Of a stretch of DNA of 64,000 bases, positions 17,423 through 25,976 are shown in pieces; position 1 is the first letter of the stretch, and each line of letters opens with the position of its first letter. Location: assembly GCA_016716405.1 (NCBI GenBank), contig JADJWK010000004.1, positions 496,001-560,000 on the forward strand, written 5' to 3'. The notes below the pieces were generated by a model. It was not told the origin of the DNA and ran no database searches. It worked only from the letters and a program-made list of their open reading frames with translations. A program made the position numbers and the translations under genes. This stretch comes from Candidatus Melainabacteria bacterium. GTDB taxonomy: Bacteria; Cyanobacteriota; Vampirovibrionia; Obscuribacterales; Obscuribacteraceae.

Positions 17423-17491
17423 CTTAAGCTATCCCCCACTCCGATGATCTCAAATTACGTGCCCGACTCTCAGGTAGTCTTAACCTGCGAT

Positions 17492-18517
17492 TTATCCGGT
17501 TGTAAGACATTCTCTTGCTTTATTCCACTCGAAAGCAAAAGACTCGAAAGCCGATTTTCTGCTGACATAGTGGCTCAGACGGGCTTTCGCTGTCTCGGAC
17601 AATGTTAACAGCCGGCTCAAATAGTGTGACAGAATCGGTCGGCTCATCGCTCTGGTTCCGATAATTTCCACCTCGGTCAGGACAGCGCAGTCCACCGCCA
17701 GGTAGAAGTCTCCGTCTTTACCCACGGTGTCATAGAGGTACGCGGCCAGCTCGAGCACGGCGACCGAAGGCGGCACCCTGTGAGGAAGCCGACCATCGGC
17801 GCTGCCGGAAAAGCTCTTGCGGCTCCACTCGAAAAAGGGCAGCCCGGCCAGACGTCCGAGGCGTTCCCGTTCTTCTTCCCCGGCATTCTCGGTGAGATCC
17901 TTGACGAGACCGGCTCGCCCTTGCTCGAGAGCCCCCAGAGGACCGACCAGGGAGCCGCCTGGCGCGAGGATGGGCACCACCTGGCAACGACTCACGATGG
18001 TGGCGAGCACGCTATCCGCCTGCCGGGCGAACAGCAGGAAGACAACCGGAGCGGAGTTGACGGTGCGGGGCTCCTCGATGGTCTTGAGAAGCGCATTGGC
18101 TGCCGGTCTGTGAAAGACCTCTTCGGAAGCATCCTCCAGAACCACCACCCGTCCGTAGCTCGAGGTCATTGCCAGCTCGGCGGAAAGCTCTCGAGCCCTC
18201 TCCACAGGAATCTTGGAGCGCGCCTCCGCCCCCGCCAGAGACTGAAGCGCCTGGGGATGCTTCTCTTCGGCTATCCAGCGGCAATTCTGGCAACCGGATG
18301 CCGGAGTCTCCCCCCGGGAGAAGCAGGAAGACTGTCCGTCGGCACCGGCACAATTCAAGAAAGCCGCCAGGCTGATGGCTATCGCCTTCTTGTCAGCGAG
18401 ATTATCACCGGTGAGAAGGTAGGCGTTGGCAAGATGACTCCGGGTGGCAGCCGCTCCGAGGAGCCCGGTGGCGACCGGCTGCGACTGGGTTAGAGATCGG
18501 GCGAAAAGCTGGAGCAC
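17492..18517 (-). CDS. holB: DNA polymerase III delta-prime subunit-like protein
   Basis: 341 residues resembling clamp-loader delta-prime. HLANAYLLTGDNLADKKAIAISLAAFLNC occupies the P-loop position but lacks the GxxGxGKT sequence, as usual for delta-prime. A cysteine cluster follows (CAGADGQSSC and CQNC), equivalent to the zinc module of DnaX/HolB. The diagnostic NALLKTIEEP and IVSRCQ segments are present, the latter with the SRC arginine finger. It helps load the sliding clamp at replication forks. The C-terminal half is divergent, so the assignment rests on the first 200 residues. Confidence 0.82.
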   Translation of the reverse strand: MLQLFARSLTQSQPVATGLLGAAATRSHLANAYLLTGDNLADKKAIAISLAAFLNCAGADGQSSCFSRGETPASGCQNCRWIAEEKHPQALQSLAGAEARSKIPVERARELSAELAMTSSYGRVVVLEDASEEVFHRPAANALLKTIEEPRTVNSAPVVFLLFARQADSVLATIVSRCQVVPILAPGGSLVGPLGALEQGRAGLVKDLTENAGEEERERLGRLAGLPFFEWSRKSFSGSADGRLPHRVPPSVAVLELAAYLYDTVGKDGDFYLAVDCAVLTEVEIIGTRAMSRPILSHYLSRLLTLSETAKARLSHYVSRKSAFESFAFEWNKARECLTTG

Positions 18518-18562
18518 AGCTATAGTTTACAACCAAAAATAACCTGCGTGAGAGCCATTAAA

Positions 18563-18591
18563 TTGACAGCTCTTGGCCTGTGTCCTAGACT
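18563..18591 (+). promoter_or_regulatory. Sigma-70-type promoter for purA
   Basis: TTGACA at 18563-18568, 17-base spacer, TAGACT at 18586-18591. The -35 is perfect. It lies about 90 bases upstream of the purA start in the gap between divergently oriented holB and purA. Confidence 0.75.
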
Positions 18592-18680
18592 AACAGGGTT
18601 TTGCAAGCCAGGCGGGCGGCTTTTCATGAGCCGCGAACCGTATCGGGCTTGTGCTGACCGGAAAATTTCAGGAGAGAGCT

Positions 18681-20021
18681 TTGGCAAACGTAATAGTCGT
18701 CGGTGCGCAGTTCGGTGATGAAGGCAAGGCGAAGGTAACCGACCTGCTGGCAAAAAATGCCGATGTTGTAGTCCGTTATCAGGGTGGCGCCAACGCCGGG
18801 CACACCGTCGTTGCCAACGGCAACACCTACAAATTCCACCTGATCCCCTCCGGTATCGTCTACAAGAGCAAGACCTGCATCCTAGGCCCCGGAATGGTAA
18901 TCGATCCCAAGGCCTTCCTGGAGGAGCTCGACGGTCTCATGGAGCGCGGGCTGGACGACGGAGCTCTCAAGGTATCGGCATCGGCTCATGTGACCATGCC
19001 CTACCACCTCATTCTCGACGCTGCCGAAGAAGAGAGCCGGGGCGGCAACAAGATCGGCACCACCAAGCGCGGCATCGGTCCGACTTATGCCGACAAGTGC
19101 GCCCGTTCAGGGATCCGTATGGAAGACCTGCTGGACAAGAGCGTTCTCAAAGAGAAGCTCGAGTTCATGGTGCCCCGCAAGAATGTCCTGTTCGAACGTC
19201 TCTATAATCTCGAGCAGCTCGACGTGGCGAGAATTCTCGCCGAATACCTCGAATACGGCGAGCGTATGCGCAAATATGTCTGCGACACCTCCGCCCTCAT
19301 ATTCGAAGCCGTCGGCCAGAAAAAGAACATCCTTTTCGAGGGCGCCCAGGGCACCCTTCTCGATCTGGACCATGGCACCTATCCCTATGTCACCAGCTCC
19401 AGCCCATCCGCCGGGGGCGCCTGTGTCGGCGCCGGCGTGGGCCCGACCATCATCGACAGGGTGATCGGGGTGAGCAAAGCGTATCTCACCAGAGTCGGCG
19501 AAGGTCATTTCCCAACCGAGCTCACCGACGCTACCGGCGAGCGCCTGCGGGAGACCGGCGCCGAAATCGGTGTCACCACCGGCAGACCGAGGCGTTGCGG
19601 CTGGTTCGATACGGTGCTCGGCCGTTATTCGGTTCGAATCAACGGTCTCGACTGCCTGGCGGTAACCAAGCTGGACGTTCTGGACGCCTTCGACGAGATC
19701 CAGGTGTGTGTCGAGTACAAAGACAGCGTCACCGGCAAGACCTATAAAGACCTGCCCACTGTCGGCAGGGCCTTCAAGCAGCTGGTCCCGGTCTACAAGA
19801 CCCTGCCCGGCTGGAAAAAGCCGACCACCGAGTGCAAGAGCGTCAAGGATCTTCCCAAGGAAGCCAGAGAATATCTCGAGTTCATCGAAGAAGAGCTCGA
19901 CGTTCCGGTGGCCATCGTCAGCGTCGGTCCCAAACGCGACAACACCGTGATCATCGAAGACCCGATCCACGGTCCCAAGCGCGTGCTCAGCAAGACAGCC
20001 GCCTCGAGCCTCAGTCTCTGA
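18681..20021 (+). CDS. purA: Adenylosuccinate synthetase
   Basis: 446 residues from a TTG start at 18681, chosen because AGGAG lies six bases upstream and the product then begins ANVIVVGAQFGDEGKAK as PurA proteins do; a GTG 30 bases upstream is less likely. It joins IMP and aspartate with GTP to make adenylosuccinate, the first committed step to AMP. The catalytic Asp of the GDEGK loop, NAGHTV with catalytic His, GIGPTYADK, and the C-terminal GRPRRCGWFD and TKLDVLD blocks are present. One oddity: the near-invariant GDEGKGK reads GDEGKAK. It overlaps the convergent TPR gene by 11 bases. Confidence 0.96.
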   Translation: MANVIVVGAQFGDEGKAKVTDLLAKNADVVVRYQGGANAGHTVVANGNTYKFHLIPSGIVYKSKTCILGPGMVIDPKAFLEELDGLMERGLDDGALKVSASAHVTMPYHLILDAAEEESRGGNKIGTTKRGIGPTYADKCARSGIRMEDLLDKSVLKEKLEFMVPRKNVLFERLYNLEQLDVARILAEYLEYGERMRKYVCDTSALIFEAVGQKKNILFEGAQGTLLDLDHGTYPYVTSSSPSAGGACVGAGVGPTIIDRVIGVSKAYLTRVGEGHFPTELTDATGERLRETGAEIGVTTGRPRRCGWFDTVLGRYSVRINGLDCLAVTKLDVLDAFDEIQVCVEYKDSVTGKTYKDLPTVGRAFKQLVPVYKTLPGWKKPTTECKSVKDLPKEAREYLEFIEEELDVPVAIVSVGPKRDNTVIIEDPIHGPKRVLSKTAASSLSL

Positions 20022-20958
20022 TCTCTTTCTGCTGAAAGAAAGAGTCCAACCAGGCGGATAGCCTGTTCATCAGGCTCGCCCAGAGATGCCGGAATCTTCG
20101 CTTATAGGACATAGCCAGGTCGTTCTGCCTGATCTCGATCCGGTCCTTGCCCGCCAGGGCGTTCCAGTTCTCGGGATCGATGGCGAGAATCTTGTCATAG
20201 GTCCTCCCGGCCAATACGTAGTCGTAGAGATAGTTCTCCTGGAGGAGAGCGAGCTTCTCCAGAGCCTCCACCGAGGATGGTGCCTTGGTCAGATAAAGCT
20301 CCACAGCCTGCTCCGCCGACTTGATATCGCCCAGGGACTCGCAGACATCGTATAGATCGAGGAGCCAGGCTATACGATCCGGATTGGCCTTGATGGCTTT
20401 CCGGAGGAAGTCCCGGGCTTCCTTGAACTCGCCATTGTCACGATAGAGCTGGAATGCCATATAGAGCACTGCGGCATCAGCGGGGAACCTCTTGATGAGC
20501 GCCTCGAGCTCCCGGTCGGCGTCGCTGTACTCGTGGGTGGCGATCAGGCCCGATATCAGGGCGACCCTCGCCTCTTTGGAATCGGGCGCCAGGCGCACCG
20601 CCTGCCGGGCGAGGCTGAGGGACAGGTCGGCGCTGAGGTTCTCCAGATGCATCTGGGAGAGGGCGACATAAGGCTCGACCAGGTCAGGGTCTTCGCTGCG
20701 GATCGACTCGTATTCCAGGATCGAGCGAGACCAGAGACCCATGGCTTTATAGATGCGGGCAGCTAGAAGCCTGGCCTCGATATTGCCGGGCTGCTCGGAA
20801 AGGACAGACTCCACTGCTCTTCTAGCCTTGATAAGCGATCCCTGATTAACCAGCGACTCGATTCGAGAGAGCTCGGGGTCCCTGGCAGTCCGGGGCTCCA
20901 CCGCTTGCGCAGGAGCCCGGAGACCGATAAGTAAGAGCAGGATGATGAAAACTCGCAT
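20011..20958 (-). CDS. Exported TPR protein
   Basis: 315 residues with a signal peptide (MRVFIILLLLIGLRAPAQA, cleavage after AQA). Residues about 30-275 are successive TPR-like units, for example GNIEARLLAARIYKAMGLWSRSILEYESI and AVLYMAFQLYRDNGEFKEARDFLRKA. A short Trp-containing tail ends it. TPR superhelices bind peptides or partner proteins; no catalytic domain is present. It converges on purA (11-base stop overlap) and is divergent from the large orphan gene at 20980. Confidence 0.75.
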   Translation of the reverse strand: MRVFIILLLLIGLRAPAQAVEPRTARDPELSRIESLVNQGSLIKARRAVESVLSEQPGNIEARLLAARIYKAMGLWSRSILEYESIRSEDPDLVEPYVALSQMHLENLSADLSLSLARQAVRLAPDSKEARVALISGLIATHEYSDADRELEALIKRFPADAAVLYMAFQLYRDNGEFKEARDFLRKAIKANPDRIAWLLDLYDVCESLGDIKSAEQAVELYLTKAPSSVEALEKLALLQENYLYDYVLAGRTYDKILAIDPENWNALAGKDRIEIRQNDLAMSYKRRFRHLWASLMNRLSAWLDSFFQQKEIRD

Positions 20959-20979
20959 GAATTTTGTGCCTCACCGGAC

Positions 20980-23409
20980 ATGGTAGCAAATAGTCGTAAA
21001 ATGACGACTATGAACCAGAATCCCGAGAATTCCGCGAATCGAAATACGAGCAGCGATTATCCCCTCTGGCAGCTGATTACCGCGTCATTCATCAGCGGAC
21101 TGGTTATCGTCTCCTATGTCCTCCTCATCCATACCCTGGAAAAAAGCAAACCATCCGAGAACCCTCTGGAGGAAGCAGCGAAACTGGCAGCCGGTGCCCT
21201 CACCGAAGTGCACCTGCAACACTCTGGATTCGGTTTCATCGGGCTCTGCGATTCTCTCGAAGACGAGAACGCCTACGACCACGCAACCAGACGAATCCGC
21301 TCGATCAACTCGGTAAAAGCCACCCTCAGGGCTTGCGCGATCCTTGCCGGTGATCTCGGTCAGCCCCCTCTCCTTGATCTAGTCGAAAAAGATCTCGTCG
21401 AACTCGAGGGACTGGAAGCGGAGCTGATAAGCGCCATCTGGAAAGCCGTGCAAGCCGACGGCAGCCGTACAGGTATTCATTACAGGGTGGAAGAATTGCT
21501 GAGGCGCAAACTCTCCAGGCAGGGACGCCTGGAGGAAGTGAAGATCGTCCTCGGTCGGTACGGGAAGACCTCAGGCGGTCCGACTCTGGTAAAAGCTCCG
21601 GAGAGAGACAAAGACGAAGCCTTCGTACAGAGCGGGTTCTACCGCGAGAACATCGACATACCGACACTGAGAGAGCACCACCTTCAGTTCCACCGCCTGG
21701 GCTCCGAAATCGATGTCATCGAGCCCCGCAACTTCCGGAACATCGCCCACCAGATGGAACCATCGGCGGTGATGATCGAGGCTACCCTGGAATCGGATGC
21801 CGGCAGCGGTGCCGCCAAGCGATTCGTGCTGCGCGCTTGCGCCACCATCGGGGCGCCCAAGCCTCCACCGGTGTCCACCTGCCTGGCCCTGCACTTTCCT
21901 CACGGGCTCCCCAGGCAGTTCGCCTCCACCAGAGACTTTCTTGACGATTCAGTCTGGCTCGGAGGCGGGCGATGGCTCACCGCCAGGGACGGATCGGTCC
22001 CGGGCAACGGCGAGCTGGAAAAGAACCGCTCCCTGGGCGAAATGCTGCCCAGCCAGGCCCTGGCGGTAGGTATCTATCACTGGCTCCGGGGGATCAGCAC
22101 ACCGGTGGATCCGGACAAAGCCCTGGATTTCCTGGCCACCAGATTCGAAACGGATCGCCTCGAGAAAAGCCGCGGGATTGACGTGAACAGCTGCCTGGTG
22201 AAAGACACAGGCGCCCGGGAAAGAGCGCTCTCCCGCGGCTTCGAAGCAGGAAGCTCAGGACAGAAAGCCCTCAAGCAGCTCTTCGAGTATCAGGGAACCC
22301 TCACCGAATATCCCGCTTCCGCCTTCCCCATCGCCGTCAACACCCAGGGGGAGGCCCGTATTGCCGGGCGGAGCCGTTACGACGCCAGCCTGATCGCCGA
22401 CTATCAAGACGCTCTATACAACACGAATCTCGCTGCACTCGAAACCATGGCCACCGCCAGGACATTTATCCGCCGGGCCGACGTGGAGATCAGCCTGATT
22501 TCCAGGCGCGCCGACTCCGAGAGAAAGAGGCTCGCCTCCATCGAGCGGCACCATCTGGCAGGAGAGACAGCAGAGCAGGCCCGCAAGCGCCTGACCACAA
22601 TGATCGCCATCGACACCACCCGCAAGGAGCTGCTCGGCAAAGCCCGCAGCCGGGCCCGCACTGCCGGGCAGAATGCCTTCCGGGCCGCCTCCCGGTCTTA
22701 CGAGCTAGCCGCCTCCACGTTCACCCTCTGCCGGAACGGACTGCACAGGATCGTCTCCCCGTACCCGGCATTCCTTCTGGGCCGGGACCAGGTCTTCATC
22801 CCGATCTACCAGCCTCTCGCCGAGGATCAGCTCTTCGCGGAGACCCCACGGCGAACTTCTCCCTGGCTGGAGAATGGACTGAACATCAGCAAACCGATCC
22901 GACAGGCGTTCGCCCGCCCCGGAACGGTTCGGACCGGATCGGGTCCCCTGGACATGGTCATGGCGGAGCATAACGGAAACGATCTCATCAAGCCGGCTAC
23001 CATCATCCTGGACGCCCTCGATTTCGAGTCCGGGGTCGCTCCATCGACCCACATAGCCGCGGTCTACCCTTTCGCAAACCAGCCGGTTCCGGAGGGTCAG
23101 GGCTTTTTCTACGACAAGCGCGCCCTCGCCACCGGCGAAGATCCGAAAGTAATCTGGTCGGTGGTCATGAGAGACTGCCTGGCACGGCAGGACGGCAGCC
23201 AGCCGGGTCGGACCCTGGTCGGAAGCGACCGGCACTGGTGCGAGAAATTCAGCCCGCCCATCGGAACGTGCCCGGAGCTGGCAGTGGAATTCCAGCTCCG
23301 GCGGCCTCTTCCTGAGCCGGGCGGGCTTCCCTTCGATACTTTCGTCAGGGATCCGGTCTATAAGAGACAGGCACCGCTGATACCACCGCTGCCGGCGCAG
23401 ATGATGTAA
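20980..23409 (+). CDS. Large membrane-anchored protein of unknown function
   Basis: 809 residues at most; the start could also be the ATG at 21001 or 21010, and none has a clear Shine-Dalgarno. One membrane segment lies near residues 30-52 (LWQLITASFISGLVIVSYVLL), so the rest is probably extracytoplasmic. Residues about 480-560 are an Arg/Ala-rich helical stretch, and the C-terminal 230 residues are Pro-rich with several Cys (CLARQD, HWCEK, GTCPE). The composition is normal for the window, with no sign of foreign origin. I do not recognise the family. It starts 21 bases from the divergent TPR gene. Confidence 0.75.
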   Translation: MVANSRKMTTMNQNPENSANRNTSSDYPLWQLITASFISGLVIVSYVLLIHTLEKSKPSENPLEEAAKLAAGALTEVHLQHSGFGFIGLCDSLEDENAYDHATRRIRSINSVKATLRACAILAGDLGQPPLLDLVEKDLVELEGLEAELISAIWKAVQADGSRTGIHYRVEELLRRKLSRQGRLEEVKIVLGRYGKTSGGPTLVKAPERDKDEAFVQSGFYRENIDIPTLREHHLQFHRLGSEIDVIEPRNFRNIAHQMEPSAVMIEATLESDAGSGAAKRFVLRACATIGAPKPPPVSTCLALHFPHGLPRQFASTRDFLDDSVWLGGGRWLTARDGSVPGNGELEKNRSLGEMLPSQALAVGIYHWLRGISTPVDPDKALDFLATRFETDRLEKSRGIDVNSCLVKDTGARERALSRGFEAGSSGQKALKQLFEYQGTLTEYPASAFPIAVNTQGEARIAGRSRYDASLIADYQDALYNTNLAALETMATARTFIRRADVEISLISRRADSERKRLASIERHHLAGETAEQARKRLTTMIAIDTTRKELLGKARSRARTAGQNAFRAASRSYELAASTFTLCRNGLHRIVSPYPAFLLGRDQVFIPIYQPLAEDQLFAETPRRTSPWLENGLNISKPIRQAFARPGTVRTGSGPLDMVMAEHNGNDLIKPATIILDALDFESGVAPSTHIAAVYPFANQPVPEGQGFFYDKRALATGEDPKVIWSVVMRDCLARQDGSQPGRTLVGSDRHWCEKFSPPIGTCPELAVEFQLRRPLPEPGGLPFDTFVRDPVYKRQAPLIPPLPAQMM

Positions 23410-23452
23410 GAATTTCGAGAATAGAACCTGATTGACACACTTGAAAAAGAAC

Positions 23453-23476
23453 GAGCACGCACCGGAGTGCGTGCTC
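23453..23476 (-). terminator. Rho-independent terminator of the phasin-like gene
   Basis: GAGCACGCAC (23453-23462), loop CGGA, GTGCGTGCTC (23467-23476): a perfect 10-bp stem. On the minus strand it is followed by GTTCTTTTTC, so it terminates the gene at 23499-23951; the plus-strand side lacks a T-run. Confidence 0.75.
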
Positions 23477-23498
23477 TTCCAGTGCTTTCAGCCAGCGC

Positions 23499-23951
23499 CT
23501 AGTTTTGAGAAGCGTTATCGGCTTCCGACTTGGCTTTCTTCTTGGAGCGTTTCTTGCCGCCTTCGCTTTCCTCGCCGGTCTCGTCGATGATCTCGGCAGA
23601 AGCGCTGCAAGGGGGCTCGATATTCAGATGTTGCTCGATATTCTCGATGCGCTCGAGGAGAGTCTCATACTCGCGACGCGAGATGAAACCAAGGTCCTTG
23701 GCAGCACCCTGAACCCGGAAGGTGACTTTCTCGGTCTTTTTGGAAGCTTCATCCTGCAGACCTTTGATGAAAGACTGGGCATTGTCGGCTTTGACTTTGC
23801 CTTCTTTCTCGAGGTCTTCGATGAGGTCCTGACCGACCTTGACGATGTCTTGCATGGCATCTTCGAGGGCCATCTTGACGCGCTCGAAATTGGAAGTAGC
23901 GCCGACACTGGTCAGCACCGCTTTCTTGATGAGAGTAGTTCTTTCGCTCAT
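23499..23951 (-). CDS. Phasin-like / UbiK-like coiled-coil protein
   Basis: 150 residues, almost all helix. VKMALEDAMQDIVKVGQDLIEDLEKEGKVKADNAQSFIKGL is an amphipathic region like the phasins that coat polyhydroxyalkanoate granules, and ISRREYETLLERIENIEQHL (about residues 90-110) resembles the C-terminal coiled coil of phasin- and UbiK-type proteins. The tail is Lys/Glu-rich (GGKKRSKKKAKSEAD). It stands alone with its own terminator. Function is not certain: granule coating, membrane-associated scaffold, or nucleoid-like binding by the basic tail are all possible. Confidence 0.6.
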   Translation of the reverse strand: MSERTTLIKKAVLTSVGATSNFERVKMALEDAMQDIVKVGQDLIEDLEKEGKVKADNAQSFIKGLQDEASKKTEKVTFRVQGAAKDLGFISRREYETLLERIENIEQHLNIEPPCSASAEIIDETGEESEGGKKRSKKKAKSEADNASQN

Positions 23952-24169
23952 GGTATTTCTCCAGTTGATCTACCGAATATAGTTGCACATAGCCGCCGAA
24001 TCGCCCCAGGATATCAAGGTAATCATAAACATTCACCCGATCTCAAAGTAATTTGAAGTGAATTTGCCCCTGTCGAGCCGCTGTCAAGCCGCTGAAAATT
24101 TAGAGCCGGCCCGGTAAAATGCTATTTTGCTCAGCGCCTTCCCCACACCGATTCAATGGAGGTGTTCTC

Positions 24170-25957
24170 TTGACAGCAGGTGTTCCAGCCAGATCGTCAG
24201 CGGGTTTCCAGCGTCTCGCCCGACCCACCCGTCTCTTTGCTTCTCTTTTCCTGCTCGCCATATTCATCTTCGGTCAGGGGCTGGCCGTGCCGGTGATGGC
24301 CCAGGCCGACCAGTCAGCGCGACCGACCCTGGTGATCATGATGGTGGCCGACCAGTTTTCTTACAACTTCCTGACCCGTTACGAAGACAAGCTCACCAGC
24401 GGCGGTCTGCGTTATCTCGTCGAAAGGGGAGCGGAGTTCTCGAACTGCCGCCTGGAATGTGCCGTATCCGACGCTTCGGTGGGGCATACGGTGATCGCCA
24501 CCGGCGCCAATCCCTGGCACACCGGCGTGATCGCCAACAAATGGTACGACAGGCGCAGCCGCTCCGAAGTCGGTCCGACCGAGGACAAGAATGCCTCCAT
24601 GGTGGGAGGAAACGGTCCGGCCGGCAGCGTCAAGCTCATGTACGGAACGACCCTCGGCGACCAGCTCAAACTGGCTACCAACGGACGCTCCAAGGTCTTC
24701 AGCATGGCCGTGAGCGAGCCCGCCAGCCTGCTCCTGGCAGGACGCCTGGCCAATAACGCATTCTGGTTCGACACGAAAAGCGGCAATATGGTCTCATCCT
24801 CCCGCTACGGGACGACCCAGCCCGCCTGGGTGCAAGCTTTCAACGATCAGCATCCGGCCGACCGGTACATAGGCAAACCCTGGCAGCGTCTCATGCCCGA
24901 GACCGAGTATGCCGCCTCCACCCGCGATGACTATCCCCGGGAGCGCCCCCTGGAAAACGACGGGCGAGCCTTCCCCCACGTCATCAACCGGGGTAGCGGC
25001 GCTCAGGGACAGGATTATTACGGCTCTTTCGCCATGACTCCCATGGCCAATCAACTCATCTTCGACTTCGCCCGGGATGCGGTAGACAAAGAGCGCCTGG
25101 GCACCCACACCACTCCGGATCTGCTGATTCTCGGGCTCTCAGCCGGCGAGCAACTGGCACAATATTTCGGACCTTATTCGCAGGAAGTCGAAGATCTTGT
25201 GCTGCGCATGGATCGCAGCATGGAAAGCTTCTTCCAGTTCGTCGATGAGAAGGTCGGACTCGATAAGTGCCTCCTGGTCTTCACTGCCAGCCACGGCGGT
25301 CCCGCCATCCCGGAATTTCTCTCCGAGCGCGGTCTCGACGCCGGCCGCATCGATCCGGCCGTGTTCACCCAGTTTCTCGACGCCAAGCTCGACAGCCGGG
25401 TGGGAGAGGAAAACTGGATCGAGTCCTTCTGTCCCCCCAATCTCTATCTCAATCTGGATGCCATCGACAACCAGAAGCTCAGACAGCCGGACGTGGAGAC
25501 CCTGGTCAAGCAGCTCGCCCAGTCGGTGCCGGGAGTCGGGGAGATTGTCACGGCCTACCAGCTGTTCACCAACCAGATACCCAACGGTCCTTTCGTGCAA
25601 GCTGTCAGAAAGAGCTATGACTTCGGGCGCTCCGGGGAGCTCTTCGTGATTCCGAAATCAGGCTGGGTGTTCACCAGCCAGACTTCGGGCACCGGCTACG
25701 GCTCGCCTTACAGCTACGACACTCAGGTGCCCCTGATCTTCTGCGGGCCCGGTGTCGCTCACGGCAATTTCATCGATCGGGTCTCCCCCTGCGACATCGC
25801 CGCCACCGTGGCTGCGCTCCTGGGCGTCGAGATGCCTTCCCTGTGCGAGGGTCAGGGTCTGAACCAGATCATGCTCCAGGAAGCCGGCCCGCCCCGCCCG
25901 AGAATGAAGTCCGCACCGGCAGCGGTGCCGCAGCCGGACCAGAATCGTAAACGCTGA
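24170..25957 (+). CDS. Exported PafA/NPP-type phosphatase homologue, probably catalytically inactive
   Basis: 595 residues from a TTG start; GGAGG lies seven bases upstream. A signal peptide ends near VMAQA. The fold follows the alkaline phosphatase superfamily, PafA branch (ADQFSYNFLTRY; SVGHTVIATGANPWHTGVIANKWYD; YFGPYSQE; YGSPYSYDTQVPLIFCGPG). By eye alignment to PafA, Asp61, Asn123 and His375 are kept, but the nucleophile Thr is Ala102 (Ser103 next), the Lys/Arg pair is Ser182/Pro184, and metal ligands are changed to Glu327, Gln331, Ser374 and Tyr510. A phosphomonoesterase role is therefore unlikely; a binding or regulatory role is inferred. It is followed 19 bases later by polA. Confidence 0.85.
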   Translation: MTAGVPARSSAGFQRLARPTRLFASLFLLAIFIFGQGLAVPVMAQADQSARPTLVIMMVADQFSYNFLTRYEDKLTSGGLRYLVERGAEFSNCRLECAVSDASVGHTVIATGANPWHTGVIANKWYDRRSRSEVGPTEDKNASMVGGNGPAGSVKLMYGTTLGDQLKLATNGRSKVFSMAVSEPASLLLAGRLANNAFWFDTKSGNMVSSSRYGTTQPAWVQAFNDQHPADRYIGKPWQRLMPETEYAASTRDDYPRERPLENDGRAFPHVINRGSGAQGQDYYGSFAMTPMANQLIFDFARDAVDKERLGTHTTPDLLILGLSAGEQLAQYFGPYSQEVEDLVLRMDRSMESFFQFVDEKVGLDKCLLVFTASHGGPAIPEFLSERGLDAGRIDPAVFTQFLDAKLDSRVGEENWIESFCPPNLYLNLDAIDNQKLRQPDVETLVKQLAQSVPGVGEIVTAYQLFTNQIPNGPFVQAVRKSYDFGRSGELFVIPKSGWVFTSQTSGTGYGSPYSYDTQVPLIFCGPGVAHGNFIDRVSPCDIAATVAALLGVEMPSLCEGQGLNQIMLQEAGPPRPRMKSAPAAVPQPDQNRKR

Positions 25958-25976
25958 TCCCAAAGAGGTAAAGGCC

